Assembly (NCBI GenBank): GCA_016874235.1
Contig: VGUJ01000015.1
Span: 1-40,442, forward strand
Reading direction: 5' to 3'
DNA: 40,442 nt
Origin: Gammaproteobacteria bacterium
GTDB taxonomy: Bacteria > Pseudomonadota > Gammaproteobacteria > Steroidobacterales > Steroidobacteraceae
The translations under genes and the position numbers were made by a program. Of the stretch, positions 8,380-18,593 are shown in pieces; position 1 is the stretch's first letter; each line of letters starts with the position of its first letter. The notes under the pieces are model-generated. The model was not told where the DNA came from and searched no databases. It worked only from the letters and a program-made list of their open reading frames with translations.

Positions 8380-9117
8380 ATGACGAACGAGACGCCACTC
8401 GAGTTCGGGAGTTTTGCGAGACCGATGCGAGCGCTGGTGTTCGGTGCCAGCGGCGGAATCGGCATCGCCTGCACCTCGATTTTGCGTGCTCATCCGCAGG
8501 TCGCCGAGGTGTATGCCGCCTCGCGTACCGCCGAAGCGCCCTGGCGATTCTCGTTGGACGACGAAGCGTCGATTGCCGCGGTCGCGGCCGCCGCCAGAGC
8601 GAAGGGGCCGCTCGATCTCGTGTTCGTCGCGACCGGCATGCTGCATTCCGCCGATCAGCAGCCCGAGAAAAGTTGGCGGAGCCTCGACCCGGCTGCCATG
8701 GCACGGGCGTTCGCCCTCAACGCCACCGGGCCTGCGCTCATCGCTAAGCACACGTTAGGACTGCTGCGTCGCGACGCGAAGTCCGTATTCGCATGTCTGT
8801 CTGCGCGGGTGGGGTCGATCGAAGACAACCGGCTCGGCGGATGGCACGCCTACCGCGCTTCGAAAGCGGCTCTGAATATGCTTATCCGCAATTTTGCGAT
8901 CGAGTTGCGTCAGCGCAATCCGCAGGCGATCTGCGTCGGCCTGCACCCCGGCACGGTCGACACCCGTCTGTCGAAGCCATTCCAGACCGCCGTGGCGCCG
9001 GGCAAGTTGTTCACGCCCGAGACGTCCGCCCATGCGCTGTTACGTGTCGTGGATGGCCTGACCCCCACTGACAGTGGACGCCTCTGGGCTTGGGACGGTC
9101 AACCGATCCCGTTTTGA
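8380..9117 (+). CDS. SDR-family oxidoreductase (CsgA/C-factor-like)
   Basis: This 245-aa short-chain dehydrogenase/reductase has the cofactor loop GASGGIG at 22-28, NATG at 114-117, catalytic Ser141 (CLSARVGS) and the YxxxK pair Tyr158/Lys162 (YRASK). The family resembles the C-factor (CsgA) group of SDRs seen in many proteobacteria. An upstream GGAG is spaced 9 bases from the ATG. It stands alone, divergent from the minus-strand run and convergent with vapC (a few bases apart). The substrate is unknown. Confidence 0.88.
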   Translation: MTNETPLEFGSFARPMRALVFGASGGIGIACTSILRAHPQVAEVYAASRTAEAPWRFSLDDEASIAAVAAAARAKGPLDLVFVATGMLHSADQQPEKSWRSLDPAAMARAFALNATGPALIAKHTLGLLRRDAKSVFACLSARVGSIEDNRLGGWHAYRASKAALNMLIRNFAIELRQRNPQAICVGLHPGTVDTRLSKPFQTAVAPGKLFTPETSAHALLRVVDGLTPTDSGRLWAWDGQPIPF

Positions 9118-9513
9118 TCAGCGTAGGCGAGTGAGTCCCGGTACTCGATCGAAGGCCGGATCGAAGCTGAGTACTGTCTCGATGCCGTGACGCTGCATGG
9201 TGGCGACGTGCAGGGCGGCTCGAACCGGTAGGGTCGGATATTGCAGCACCAACTGTTTGGTCCGATCCGCAGTCTCGCGATCGACCGCCAACACCTCGTC
9301 GACGACGCCGAGCAGGGCATCGAACGCTGGCTGGATGCCGCCTCGGCGCTCAATCGAGGTGTACCGATGCAAGATCTCCGTGAGCACCTCGGTATCGGTG
9401 ACGAGACGGGTGCGTTGGGCGACGAGGGTTTCGAGTCGACGCTGAGCATCCACCTTGTTGGGGTGTGCGACGCCCACGAGATAGATCGGGATATTGGTGT
9501 CGATGAAGATCAC
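9118..9513 (-). CDS. vapC: PIN-domain toxin VapC, with a substituted catalytic acidic residue
   Basis: This is a 131-aa PIN-domain ribonuclease of a type II toxin-antitoxin pair. Asp5 (FIDTN), Glu46 (EVLTEI) and the C-terminal SFDPAFD with Asp118 and Asp122 are present. In the usual motif RDALH the Asp is replaced: residues 98-102 read RAALH, so Ala99 stands where a metal-binding Asp is expected. The codon is GCC, one base from GAC. The start is the GTG at 9513, chosen because it overlaps the vapB stop as GTGA; a longer open frame upstream is only a shadow of vapB. Activity may be reduced or lost. Confidence 0.85.
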   Translation of the reverse strand: MIFIDTNIPIYLVGVAHPNKVDAQRRLETLVAQRTRLVTDTEVLTEILHRYTSIERRGGIQPAFDALLGVVDEVLAVDRETADRTKQLVLQYPTLPVRAALHVATMQRHGIETVLSFDPAFDRVPGLTRLR

Positions 9514-9791
9514 CCGTAACCCCCACCGCCTGATGGGGCATCGATCCCGGACCCATAGCCGCGCTCGGTTTCGGAGATCAGGCGCTCCACCGTGCCGACC
9601 GGGGCCGCATGCCGGACGGCCGCTCGGATGGCGGCGAGCTTTCGGTCGACATTGGCGGTGGACGCCTCTCGGCGCGCGGCCGCCAGCGCTTGCCGAACCC
9701 ATTCGGCGACCGTCATCCCCCGACTTGCCGCCGACGCTTGCAGGGCGGCGTAGTCCTCGTCATCAAACAAGACCTGAAGTCGCTTTGTCAT
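9510..9791 (-). CDS. vapB: Ribbon-helix-helix antitoxin VapB
   Basis: This 93-aa antitoxin has an N-terminal ribbon-helix-helix DNA-binding domain (about 2-42): a beta strand KRLQVLFD, then DEDYAALQASAASRGMTVAEWVRQAL. The C-terminal half is the likely toxin-binding tail and ends in a Gly-rich stretch. It precedes vapC with a 4-bp overlap, the usual antitoxin-first order. Directly upstream lie three TGAGTCA-type half-sites, consistent with autorepression by RHH dimers. Confidence 0.85.
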   Translation of the reverse strand: MTKRLQVLFDDEDYAALQASAASRGMTVAEWVRQALAAARREASTANVDRKLAAIRAAVRHAAPVGTVERLISETERGYGSGIDAPSGGGGYG

Positions 9792-9803
9792 AAAGATAGT
9801 TTG

Positions 9804-9837
9804 TTTGACTCATTGTCATGAGTCAAATTGAGTCAAA
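9804..9837. promoter_or_regulatory. Probable VapB operator: three TGACTCA/TGAGTCA half-sites
   Basis: A perfect 10-bp inverted repeat, TTTGACTCAT (9804-9813) and ATGAGTCAAA (9818-9827), is followed directly by a third half-site TTGAGTCAAA (9828-9837). It starts 13 bases before the vapB start codon and lies 60 bases upstream of gltB, in the only interval between the divergent units. RHH antitoxins bind such short repeats. Binding here could also touch gltB expression. Confidence 0.65.
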
Positions 9838-9896
9838 AACTTTTATCCAGCAGGGACGGGTGGTTATAGTCGGCCCGAGAGGGGTTGGGAGAGTTT

Positions 9897-12800
9897 ATGA
9901 CTGCGCAATACACCACGGGGCCTCGCGCCCGAATCACCCGACCCACCCAGCAGGGACTCTACGATCCCCAGCACGAACACGATGCCTGCGGCTTCGGGTT
10001 CGTCGTCGACATCGAGGGGCGTAAATCCAACAAGGTGTTACGAGATGCGATCGAGGTTCTGAAGAATCTCGACCACCGGGGGGCCTGTGGTTGCGAGGTC
10101 AACACCGGCGATGGCGCCGGCGTGCTCCTGCAGATGCCGCACGCCTTCTTGAAAGACGCGGCGAAGAAATCACATATCACCTTGCCGGAGCCAGGCGAGT
10201 ACGCCTGCGGGCTCATCTTCATGCCGCGAAACGCCACGCAGCGCCGCCGCATCGAAGAAATCTTTGCGCGCGTGGTGCAGTCGGAAGGACAGATTTATCT
10301 CGGCGGCCGCACGGTACCGACCGATAACTCCATGCTCGGTGAAACCGCGCGAGTGAGTGAACCCTTCATGCGCCAGGTGTTTGTGCAGCGCGGACCTGAC
10401 ACCGCCGACGCCGATGAGTTTGAGCGCAAGCTTTATGTGATCCGTAAGCGCGCCTACAACGAGATACGTGTCTCGACGATCGGCGGCGCTGAGTATTGGT
10501 ACGTCGCGAGCCTCTCCCACAAGACCTTGGTCTATAAGGGGATGCTGCTCACGATGCAACTTGACCAATATTTTCCCGACTTGCGTCACCCCTTGATGGA
10601 GACGTCGATCGCGCTCGTCCACTCGCGTTTTTCGACCAATACGTTCCCGAGCTGGGACCGTGCCCACCCTTACCGCTATATCGCGCACAACGGCGAAATC
10701 AACACGCTACGCGGCAACATCAACTGGATGCGCGCGCGTGAGGCCTTGCTCGAATCGCCGTTGTTCGGTGACGACACTCGCAAGCTCGCGCCCATCGTCA
10801 ACGTGAACGGCAGCGACTCTTCGATGTTCGACAACGTGCTCGAGCTCATGGTGCTCTCGGGCCGATCGCTGCCCCACGCCATCATGATGATGATCCCTGA
10901 GCCTTGGTCGAAGCACGAGTCGATGGATCCGGCTCGAAAGGCCTTCTATCAGTTCCACTCGAGCTTGATGGAACCCTGGGACGGCCCCGCCGCCATTTCT
11001 TTTACCGATGGCGTTCGTATCGGTGCCGTGCTCGATCGCAACGGGCTGCGTCCGGGTCGTTACTACGTCACCAAAGATGGCATGGTGGTCGTCGCATCCG
11101 AAGCCGGAGTGCTCGATATTCCCGCTGATCAGATCGAGAAAAAAGGGCGTTTACAGCCGGGACGCATGTTCCTGGTCGACACCGACCAAGGGCGCATCGT
11201 CGAAGACGAAGAGATCAAGCGCTCGGTGTGCAACGAGTGGCCGTATGCCGATTGGCTCGCCGAACACCTCGTCTATCTCAAAGATTTGCCTGCCGCACCG
11301 CAATTGCCGGCGCCAGAGCCCGACTTGCTGCTCGCGAGGCAAATCGCGTTTGGGTACAGCTTCGAAGATCAACGGATCTTGATGACGCCGATGGCGCGTG
11401 ACGGTGTTGATGCCGTCGGATCGATGGGTAACGACACGCCACTCGCGGTGCTCTCGAAGCGTCCGCGTCTCATCTACGACTATTTCAAGCAGCTGTTCGC
11501 TCAGGTCACGAATCCGCCGATCGACAGTATCCGCGAAGAAATCATCACCTCCTCCGATGTCTGGCTCGGTTCGGAGGGTAACTTGCTCGATCCGAAGCCG
11601 ACAGACTGTCGACGCATCGAGCTTAAGGCGCCAGTCGTCACTAACGAAGAGTTTGCAAAGATTCGTCGGGTGGCCTTGCCGGGTCTCAAAGTGGGCACGG
11701 TGCCGTTGTTATTCCGCGCGGCCCGCGGTGAAGAGGGTCTCGCCAAGGCGATCGAGCAGATGCGTGCCGAGGCCCGTCGGCTGATCACCGAAGAAGAGAT
11801 CAACATCCTCATCCTGAGTGATCGCGGCGTCACGCGCGAGATGGCGGCGATCCCATCGTTGCTGGCGGTTTCGGCGCTTCATCATTTTCTCATCCGCGAA
11901 GGCTTGCGAATGCGAGTCGCGCTCGCCATCGAAACCGGCGAGGCGCGCGAGGTTCACCACTTCGCGCTACTCATTGGTTACGGATGCAGCGTCATCAATC
12001 CGTATCTCGCTTTCGAAACGCTCGACGGCATGATCCGTGACAACCTATTGCCGAATGTCGATCACACACTGGCCTGCGCCAACTTCGCCAAAGCGGCGAC
12101 CAAGGGCGTCGTCAAAGTGATGTCGAAGATGGGTATCTCTGCGGTACAGAGCTATCACGGCGCGCAGGTGTTCGAAGCGATCGGTCTGCGTCAGGACGTG
12201 ATCGACGAGTACTTCACCGGCACGGCCTCGCGCGTTGGCGGTATCGGGCTCGATACGATCGCGGCCGAGGTGCTGATGCGCCACAACGCCGCATTTCCGG
12301 ATCGACCTGCGGGCGATCAAGTGCTGCCGACCGGCGGACAATATCAGTGGCGTGCTGATGGCGAGTTTCATGTCTTCAACCCCGAAAGCATTCATCGTCT
12401 GCAAAAGGCGGTTCGTACGGGCAGCTATGCGACGTTCAAATCGTATGCCGAACTGATCGACGATCGCGCGAAGAATCTCTCGACCTTGCGTGGCCTCCTC
12501 GAGTTCAAGAAGGGCGAGTCGGTTCCGATCGAGGAGGTGGAATCGATCGAGAGCATCATGAAGCGCTTCAAGACAGGCGCCATGAGCTACGGCTCAATCA
12601 GTAAAGAAGCCCACGAGACGCTCGCGATTGCTATGAACCGCATCGGTGGCAAGAGCAATACGGGTGAAGGGGGTGAGGACCCTGATCGTTACGTGCCGAT
12701 GCCGAACGGAGACTCGAAAAATTCGGCAATCAAGCAAGTGGCCTCGGGGCGCTTCGGCGTCACAAGCGAGTACCTCGTTCAGGCCAAAGAAATACAGATC

Positions 12801-14522
12801 AAGATGGCGCAGGGTGCTAAGCCCGGCGAAGGCGGTCAGCTTCCCGGAACCAAGGTCTATCCCTGGATCGCCAAGGCTCGGCACACGACGCCGGGCGTGG
12901 GCCTGATCTCCCCGCCGCCCCATCACGATATCTACTCGATCGAAGATCTCGCGCAGCTCATCCACGATCTCAAGAATGCCAATCGCCAAGCACGGGTCAG
13001 CGTAAAGCTCGTGGCAGAGGTGGGCGTAGGTACGATCGCCGCTGGCGTCGCCAAGGCGCATGCCGATGTCGTACTCGTGAGTGGCCACGATGGCGGAACG
13101 GGCGCCTCGCCGCTGACATCCACCACTCACGCCGGGTTGCCTTGGGAGCTCGGACTCGCCGAGACGCATCAGACGCTGGTACTCAATAACCTCCGAAGTC
13201 GTATCGTCGTCGAAACAGACGGTCAGCTGAAGACGGGGCGAGACGTCGCGATTGCTGCGTTGCTCGGTGCCGAGGAGTTCGGCTTTGCGACCGCACCGTT
13301 GGTCACCGTGGGATGCATCATGATGCGCGTCTGTCATCTCAATACCTGTCCTGCAGGTGTTGCGACGCAAGATCCGCGCTTGCGCGAGCGCTTCGCGGGC
13401 AAGCCCGAGCATGTGGTGAACTTCATGCGCTTTGTCGCCACGCAGTTGCGCGAAATCATGGCTGAACTCGGGTTCCGCTCGATCAATGAAATGATCGGTC
13501 GCGTCGACCGCCTCGAACCGACTGCCGCCATCGATCACTGGAAGGCGCAAGGATTCGATTTCAGCAATATCCTTTATCAACCCGACTCGGGCCCCGAGGT
13601 GGGACGATTCCAGACCATCGAACAAGATCACGGACTCGACAAGTCGCTCGACGTCACGACGTTGCTCGAGCTGTGCCGTCCCGCCATCGAGCGTGGGGAG
13701 CGTATCGAGGCGAAACTGCCGATCCGTAATGTCCATCGTGTCGTTGGCACCATCACCGGCAGCGAAATCACCCGAAAGTGGGGTAGCGCAGGCTTGCCCG
13801 ACGAGACGATCCGAATTCGTTTTGAGGGGTCAGCCGGTCAAAGTTTTGGCGCGTTCATGCCGCGGGGCATGAGCTTCACGCTCGAGGGCGACGCCAACGA
13901 TTACGTCGGTAAGGGGCTCTCCGGTGGGCGCATCGTCGTTCATCCGCCACGGACAGCCACCTTCAAGGCCGAAGAAAACATGATCGTGGGCAACGTCGCG
14001 TTGTATGGCGCGACGACTGGAGAGGCCTTCATTCGAGGTCAGGCGGGCGAACGTTTTGCGGTACGTAATAGCGGCGTCGATGCAGTCGTCGAAGCAGTCG
14101 GCGATCATGGTTGTGAGTACATGACCGGAGGGCGCGTCGTCATCCTTGGACCGACGGGCCGAAACTTTGGCGCCGGTATGTCGGGTGGTGTCGCCTACGT
14201 CTTCGATGAAGACTCACAGTTCACTCCTCGCATCAACATGCAGATGGTCGAAGTAGGGCGCGTCGAGGACGCCGAAGAGGCAGAGGCCCTACAGCGACTC
14301 ATCGCACGGCATGCTGAACTCACGGGCAGTACCGTTGCTGAGCGCATTCTCTCTGCGTGGCCCATGCAACTTCCAAAATTCCTGCGGGTCATTCCGAAGG
14401 ATTACAAGCGGGTACTCGCCTGTCTCAAACGCGCACACGATCAAGGGTTGTCGGGTGATGAGGCGACGATGGCGGCGTTCGAAGAGAACTCGCGTGACCT
14501 CGCTCGCGTAGGAGGCAACTGA
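9897..14522 (+). CDS. gltB: Glutamate synthase (NADPH) large subunit
   Basis: This 1541-aa subunit makes two glutamates from glutamine and 2-oxoglutarate with GltD. The N-terminal class II amidotransferase domain begins at Cys31 (HDACGFGF), so a 30-residue propeptide is removed to expose the nucleophile. The central and FMN-binding synthase domains follow; the 3Fe-4S cysteines are Cys1140, Cys1146 and Cys1151 ([12 protein letters not shown]). The C-terminal beta-helix domain holds the repeated GG/GA turns. I start at ATG 9897 because GGGAGAG lies just upstream; the TTG at 9885 overlaps that Shine-Dalgarno. A TATAGT at 9865-9870 may be the -10 box. No sigma-54 site is visible. Confidence 0.97.
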   Translation: MTAQYTTGPRARITRPTQQGLYDPQHEHDACGFGFVVDIEGRKSNKVLRDAIEVLKNLDHRGACGCEVNTGDGAGVLLQMPHAFLKDAAKKSHITLPEPGEYACGLIFMPRNATQRRRIEEIFARVVQSEGQIYLGGRTVPTDNSMLGETARVSEPFMRQVFVQRGPDTADADEFERKLYVIRKRAYNEIRVSTIGGAEYWYVASLSHKTLVYKGMLLTMQLDQYFPDLRHPLMETSIALVHSRFSTNTFPSWDRAHPYRYIAHNGEINTLRGNINWMRAREALLESPLFGDDTRKLAPIVNVNGSDSSMFDNVLELMVLSGRSLPHAIMMMIPEPWSKHESMDPARKAFYQFHSSLMEPWDGPAAISFTDGVRIGAVLDRNGLRPGRYYVTKDGMVVVASEAGVLDIPADQIEKKGRLQPGRMFLVDTDQGRIVEDEEIKRSVCNEWPYADWLAEHLVYLKDLPAAPQLPAPEPDLLLARQIAFGYSFEDQRILMTPMARDGVDAVGSMGNDTPLAVLSKRPRLIYDYFKQLFAQVTNPPIDSIREEIITSSDVWLGSEGNLLDPKPTDCRRIELKAPVVTNEEFAKIRRVALPGLKVGTVPLLFRAARGEEGLAKAIEQMRAEARRLITEEEINILILSDRGVTREMAAIPSLLAVSALHHFLIREGLRMRVALAIETGEAREVHHFALLIGYGCSVINPYLAFETLDGMIRDNLLPNVDHTLACANFAKAATKGVVKVMSKMGISAVQSYHGAQVFEAIGLRQDVIDEYFTGTASRVGGIGLDTIAAEVLMRHNAAFPDRPAGDQVLPTGGQYQWRADGEFHVFNPESIHRLQKAVRTGSYATFKSYAELIDDRAKNLSTLRGLLEFKKGESVPIEEVESIESIMKRFKTGAMSYGSISKEAHETLAIAMNRIGGKSNTGEGGEDPDRYVPMPNGDSKNSAIKQVASGRFGVTSEYLVQAKEIQIKMAQGAKPGEGGQLPGTKVYPWIAKARHTTPGVGLISPPPHHDIYSIEDLAQLIHDLKNANRQARVSVKLVAEVGVGTIAAGVAKAHADVVLVSGHDGGTGASPLTSTTHAGLPWELGLAETHQTLVLNNLRSRIVVETDGQLKTGRDVAIAALLGAEEFGFATAPLVTVGCIMMRVCHLNTCPAGVATQDPRLRERFAGKPEHVVNFMRFVATQLREIMAELGFRSINEMIGRVDRLEPTAAIDHWKAQGFDFSNILYQPDSGPEVGRFQTIEQDHGLDKSLDVTTLLELCRPAIERGERIEAKLPIRNVHRVVGTITGSEITRKWGSAGLPDETIRIRFEGSAGQSFGAFMPRGMSFTLEGDANDYVGKGLSGGRIVVHPPRTATFKAEENMIVGNVALYGATTGEAFIRGQAGERFAVRNSGVDAVVEAVGDHGCEYMTGGRVVILGPTGRNFGAGMSGGVAYVFDEDSQFTPRINMQMVEVGRVEDAEEAEALQRLIARHAELTGSTVAERILSAWPMQLPKFLRVIPKDYKRVLACLKRAHDQGLSGDEATMAAFEENSRDLARVGGN

Positions 14523-14524
14523 TC

Positions 14525-16009
14525 ATGGGTAAGCCGACTGGATTCATCGAATACCTGCGCGAGAGTCCACTAGACCGTTCGCCACTCGAGCGCGTGAAAG
14601 ACTGGAAAGAGTTTCATCACGACCTCGACGAAAAAGGCTTACGTAACCAAGCCGCCCGATGCATGGACTGCGGAGTGCCGTTCTGCCACACCGGAAAGCT
14701 GATGAGTGGTGGGGCATCAGGCTGCCCGGTCAACAACCTCATCCCCGAATGGAACGATCTCGTCTATCGCGGGCTTTGGCGCGAAGCGCTCGATCGATTG
14801 CACAAGACCAATAATTTCCCCGAGTTCACGGGTCGGGTGTGCCCCGCGCCGTGCGAGGGCTCGTGCGTACTCGGCATCAACGCGCCGCCGGTGACGATCA
14901 AGAATATCGAAAACACCATCATCGAACGAGGATTCGAAGAAGGATGGGTCGTTCCGGAGCCGCCGGCCACCCGTACTGGGAAGCGCGTGGTCGTCGTGGG
15001 CTCTGGCCCTGCAGGTCTCGCCGCTGCACAACAGCTCAATCGCGCAGGCCACATCGTGACGGTGCTCGAGCGCGCAGATCGCCCCGGCGGCCTGCTCATG
15101 TATGGCATTCCGAACATGAAGCTCGACAAAGAAGCCGTCGTGATGCGACGCATCAAGCTGCTCGAGCAGGAAGGTATCAAGTTCATCTGCAACGCCAATG
15201 TGGGCGACAACTACGAGGCGGAGATGATGCGGCGTGACTTCGATGCCGTCGTACTGTGCACGGGCGCTTCGCAACCTCGAGATCTACCCGTCGAGGGCAG
15301 AACACTCGGCGGCGTCCATTTCGCTATGGATTACCTGACGGGCGCGACGCAAGCGATGCTCGGAAAAGGCCCCGCGAAAGCGAAGATTCATGCCAAGGGC
15401 CTCGATGTCGTCGTCATCGGCGGTGGTGACACGGGTACCGATTGTGTCGGCACCGCGATGCGCCACGGCTGTCGTACGCTCACTCAGTTTGAAATCATGC
15501 CGAAGCCGCCGACGGAGCGTGCCGCCGACAATCCGTGGCCGGAGTGGCCGCGAGTCTACAAAATGGATTACGGCCAGGAGGAAGCAGCGGCGAAGTTTGG
15601 TAAAGACCCTCGCGCTTACCTGACGACGATCAAGAAGTTTGTGGGCGACGACAACGGTCGAGTCAAAGAAATCATCACCGTCGAGATTCGGTGGGAGAAG
15701 AACGACAAAGGACAGCTTGTTCCAGTGGAGCAGGCGGGCACGGAGAAATCCCACCCGGCGCAGCTTGTTCTGCTCGCCATGGGGTTCACGGGACCGGAGA
15801 TCTCTTTGCCGCAGGATCTCGGTCTCGAACTCGATGAGCGCCTGAATATGAAGGCGGCATACGGAGAGTACGCGACCAATATCCCCGGAGTCTTTGCCGC
15901 GGGTGATTGCCGTCGCGGACAAAGCCTCGTCGTCTGGGCCATCAACGAGGGTCGAGGTGTCGCGCGCGAATGCGATCGGTGGTTGATGGGGCGAACGGAC
16001 TTGCCCTGA
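14525..16009 (+). CDS. gltD: Glutamate synthase (NADPH) small subunit
   Basis: This 494-aa subunit carries electrons from NADPH through FAD and 4Fe-4S centres to GltB. The N-terminal cysteine clusters are Cys46, Cys49, Cys54, Cys67 and then Cys106, Cys110, Cys114. The FAD-binding GSGPAG is at 159-164, and the NADPH-binding GGGDTGTDC motif lies near residue 300. [10 protein letters not shown] near the C-terminus is the second FAD contact. It begins 2 bp after the gltB stop with AGGAGG upstream, so the two are one operon. A strong intrinsic terminator follows. Confidence 0.97.
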   Translation: MGKPTGFIEYLRESPLDRSPLERVKDWKEFHHDLDEKGLRNQAARCMDCGVPFCHTGKLMSGGASGCPVNNLIPEWNDLVYRGLWREALDRLHKTNNFPEFTGRVCPAPCEGSCVLGINAPPVTIKNIENTIIERGFEEGWVVPEPPATRTGKRVVVVGSGPAGLAAAQQLNRAGHIVTVLERADRPGGLLMYGIPNMKLDKEAVVMRRIKLLEQEGIKFICNANVGDNYEAEMMRRDFDAVVLCTGASQPRDLPVEGRTLGGVHFAMDYLTGATQAMLGKGPAKAKIHAKGLDVVVIGGGDTGTDCVGTAMRHGCRTLTQFEIMPKPPTERAADNPWPEWPRVYKMDYGQEEAAAKFGKDPRAYLTTIKKFVGDDNGRVKEIITVEIRWEKNDKGQLVPVEQAGTEKSHPAQLVLLAMGFTGPEISLPQDLGLELDERLNMKAAYGEYATNIPGVFAAGDCRRGQSLVVWAINEGRGVARECDRWLMGRTDLP

Positions 16010-16040
16010 GGTCGATCCTCTGTGGCCAATCGATAGCCAA

Positions 16041-16068
16041 AAAAAACCCCGCTCGCGCGGGGTTTTTT
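16041..16068 (+). terminator. Rho-independent terminator of gltBD
   Basis: A perfect 12-bp inverted repeat (AAAAAACCCCGC, loop TCGC, GCGGGGTTTTTT) lies 31 bases after the gltD stop. The GC stem with a six-T run is a classic intrinsic terminator. The A-run on the other arm allows it to work in both directions. Confidence 0.93.
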
Positions 16069-16366
16069 CTAAGGCGAGGCTTTTCCGAGTCGGTCGCTAT
16101 AAGCCGCTACAAAGGAGCGACTACGCGGGCGCCTAAAGTTGCCGGCTCGAACCCCCGAGGGATTCCCGGGCGCCGCCCAATGAGGAGGCTGCCCGACCGT
16201 GCTCGCGCCGACCGACAAGGCAGTGAGGTAAAAAAACCTCAAAAGCCAGCATAGTATTTGAAATCAACAACTTACGCGTTGTTCAATGACTACGCCGAAA
16301 TGGAGTATACACGGAAGTTGTGTTCATGGAAGGGTGCGTTCCGAGACGCTCGTCACAATTCGTCGA
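16069..16366. other. Unexplained interval between convergent genes
   Basis: No gene is supported here. The first half (to about 16220) is GC-rich and full of short inverted repeats, including two copies of GGGCGCC (16127-16133, 16168-16174) and the run CCCCCGAGGGATTCCCGGG. The second half is AT-richer, with a hairpin TGAGGT-A6-ACCTCA (16224-16241) and another AACAAC-N6-GTTGTT (16266-16283). The second could weakly end the minus-strand gene that stops at 16367. Both flanking genes point inward, so no promoter is needed here. A structured RNA or decayed repeat is possible, but I match it to no known RNA family. Confidence 0.4.
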
Positions 16367-17137
16367 TCAATTCCCCCAGTGCGGACCCCGAGAGAGCTCA
16401 ACGAGCTCGTAATAGGTCTGCATGTAGCCTGCGACCTGGCCCTTTAAAAAGATGAACTCGCCATCGGCGGTGCACCAGACGTCATAGGGAGGATGCTCCT
16501 GAGGCAACTCCGGGTTCGCGACGAACTGAAAATGCAGCGCGTCGAATGTTCCAGCGCCGACGGTGACTTTTTCCGGGCCTACGAAAACGAGATTGAGACC
16601 GATGGAAAAAAGCATCGGCCCCGTCGCGCCACGGTGATCGGGCGAGGACAGCAGCATCTGCGAAATGCGCTGAACGACGCCGGGTTTCTTTTGATCGATC
16701 AGACGCAGGTGCCAAGCGTCGCAAGCGATCGCATGGTTTTGAAAGGTCCGCAGCGGTGTGGCGATGTCCATGCGTTGCGAAACGCGCCCTTCGAGCGACG
16801 TCCAGGTTTCACACTCGGCGTACTGAGGATGGAAGCGGAACCAGCCCGAGCCCATGAATCGACTGCCGACTGAAAGCCGAACGAAGCAGTCGGTCGGCAT
16901 CCAGTTTGCATCGAGCGAGTAGGTGATATCGCGCATCACCGAAGGCCGATCGTCGATTTCACAGTGGGCGGTGCAGGTGCGTGTGCCGTCCGCGTGCACG
17001 TCGATTCTGAAGTACTCACGACCGCGTTCTTGATTGAGACGCTCGGGCTTCTTGCTGGTGTAGAGCACTTTGCCCATCACGCTGCGATGGTCTCGTTGCA
17101 GGATGGGAAGCTTGGGATCGACGGGGGCATTGGCCAT
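16367..17137 (-). CDS. Hypothetical protein, 256 aa
   Basis: I do not recognise the family. The protein is soluble, without signal peptide or membrane helix, and rich in aromatic residues and beta-like segments (GSRFMGSGWFRFHP, GPMLFSIGLNLVFVGPEKVTVGAGTFDALHFQF). The later part, ending in PPYDVWCTADGEFIFLKG, is reminiscent of proteins that bind lipids or hydrophobic ligands, but this is only an impression. The start has AGAGGA seven bases upstream. It lies 36 bp after an MFS carrier on the same strand and is probably cotranscribed with it. Confidence 0.72.
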   Translation of the reverse strand: MANAPVDPKLPILQRDHRSVMGKVLYTSKKPERLNQERGREYFRIDVHADGTRTCTAHCEIDDRPSVMRDITYSLDANWMPTDCFVRLSVGSRFMGSGWFRFHPQYAECETWTSLEGRVSQRMDIATPLRTFQNHAIACDAWHLRLIDQKKPGVVQRISQMLLSSPDHRGATGPMLFSIGLNLVFVGPEKVTVGAGTFDALHFQFVANPELPQEHPPYDVWCTADGEFIFLKGQVAGYMQTYYELVELSRGPHWGN

Positions 17138-17173
17138 GACTGATTCCTCTGAAACTCGTCGCGATTGTAAAGC

Positions 17174-18538
17174 TCAGTTTGCGGTAGCAGTCCACTGACG
17201 CGCTTCACGCGCCGCAGCGCGGAAATGCGGCAAGTTGTAGATCAGCAGCGCCCCGCCGATCAACGACACGGTGGTGGCCACGACGAACATGGAGTAACGC
17301 AACTGCGACTCGTCGGCGAAGTAAAAGTCCGTGACGAGCGCAACGGCCGTGGGACCTATGAAAAACCCGACGGCGTTCAAGACGAAGTAGTAAAGCGCAA
17401 TGACCTGAGCGCGCATCGTCGGCGGCGAGATCGATACGACCGCCGCTGCCCCGGCGGCCGTGGGAGCGGCGGCACCGAGCGTTGCAGGAATGAGCGCAAG
17501 CACGGCGAGTAGTGGCGTGGGCATCAGGGTAAAGGAGCAATAGCCGATCGCCATGACCACGAACGAGACGAGACACACACGCACGTAGCCGTCTTCGTAG
17601 CGCGATTGAAAATAGTCGCTCATCCACCCGCCGATCAAAACGCCCATCAATCCAAACACGATCGTGATGACACCGCGCCACTGAATCCAGAATCCGAGTT
17701 GCTCGGGCGTCAGCGCGTAGGTTCGACGCAGGAACTCGGGAATCCAGAAGCCGATGCCGTAGGCCATGATGGCAAGGCCCGACAGCGCAAAGAAAAGCAC
17801 CAGAAACGCGCGCCACCGACTGACGACATGTGCCAGCGTTTTATTGACCGGTGAGGCGATGGGCTTCAGACCACTGACTAAAAACTCTCTGCGAACCGGT
17901 TCGCGAATCGTGAGCACGAGCAGCGCGATCAGGAGACCAGGCAACCCGACATAGATGAACATGAGTTGCCACGGTTCGTGCCACCCGAGTAGCGGCAGCT
18001 CGACCGGCCCGATTTCTTTGAGTTTTGGATAGACGGCACCGCCGAAAATGAACGCGAGTCCGCTGCCGCTCGAGACGCCGGCGGTGTAGAGGCCGATCGC
18101 ACGCCCGATTTTCTCTGGGGGAAAATAATCTTTCAGCAGCGACAAGGCTGAGGGGTTCAGCGCCGACTCGCCCGCACCGACGCCAACGCGCGCAAGGAAG
18201 AGCGCCGCGTAGGAGGTCGCAAATCCGCAGGCCGCTGTCATCAGGCTCCAGAACGCGACGCCCCAAAAGATGAGCCATCGACGATTGCCGCGGTCGGCGA
18301 GCCAAGCGATGGCGACACCAAAGAAGGTGTAGAACACCGCGAAAGCGCCCCCAAGCAGCAGACTCATTTGGGTATCGCTGATCTGCAGGCTTGCTTTGAT
18401 GTCAGGCACAAGCAGGGCGATGATTTCGCGATCAATGAACGCGAGGATGTAGGCGAGGAGCAGTACGACGACGACGTACCAGGCATAGGCGGGGTGCGGG
18501 TACGGGACCGTTTTGGTGGGTGCGTCATGGCTCGACAT
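17174..18538 (-). CDS. MFS transporter, spinster-like
   Basis: This 454-aa major facilitator protein has about twelve membrane segments. FIDREIIALLVPDIKASLQISDTQ in the first helix and loop marks the Spns/spinster-like branch, and the loop 2-3 motif is WLADRGNRRW. A long mid-protein cytoplasmic loop contains LTIREPVRREF. The start at ATG 18538 is preferred because GAGG is spaced correctly upstream; a TTG at 18592 would add 18 residues without homology and would abut the divergent gene. Substrate unknown; related carriers export lipids or take up aromatic and organic acids. The 256-aa gene follows in the same unit. Confidence 0.88.
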   Translation of the reverse strand: MSSHDAPTKTVPYPHPAYAWYVVVVLLLAYILAFIDREIIALLVPDIKASLQISDTQMSLLLGGAFAVFYTFFGVAIAWLADRGNRRWLIFWGVAFWSLMTAACGFATSYAALFLARVGVGAGESALNPSALSLLKDYFPPEKIGRAIGLYTAGVSSGSGLAFIFGGAVYPKLKEIGPVELPLLGWHEPWQLMFIYVGLPGLLIALLVLTIREPVRREFLVSGLKPIASPVNKTLAHVVSRWRAFLVLFFALSGLAIMAYGIGFWIPEFLRRTYALTPEQLGFWIQWRGVITIVFGLMGVLIGGWMSDYFQSRYEDGYVRVCLVSFVVMAIGYCSFTLMPTPLLAVLALIPATLGAAAPTAAGAAAVVSISPPTMRAQVIALYYFVLNAVGFFIGPTAVALVTDFYFADESQLRYSMFVVATTVSLIGGALLIYNLPHFRAAAREARQWTATAN

Positions 18539-18593
18539 CGGGCATCCTCTTGGTCCCCAGGGCGCGCGTAGTTCTAGCTGATTCGGACTCAAC

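Noticed and set aside
9118-9702. A 194-codon vapC frame
   Set aside because: The extra 63 codons are antiparallel to nothing but are the out-of-frame copy of vapB; the GTG at 9513 gives the family length and the expected overlap.
9862-9875. A sigma-54-like GG pair before gltB
   Set aside because: The base pair ten bases on is CC, not GC, so the required -24/-12 pattern is not met.
12594-13736. A 380-codon open frame antisense to gltB
   Set aside because: It lies wholly inside the sure gltB frame and shows no recognisable motif. Long antisense frames are common in GC-rich coding DNA.
16138-16180. A tRNA-like T-arm (GGCTCGAACCCCC)
   Set aside because: No paired acceptor, D or anticodon arm can be built around it on either strand, and the T-stem does not close.
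16224-16241. Hairpin TGAGGT-A6-ACCTCA as an intrinsic terminator
   Set aside because: Its loop, not its 3' flank, carries the A/T run on either strand, so it does not fit the terminator pattern.
15907-16254. A 115-codon frame crossing the gltD end and the terminator
   Set aside because: It reads through a strong terminator hairpin and has no ribosome-binding site or family similarity.
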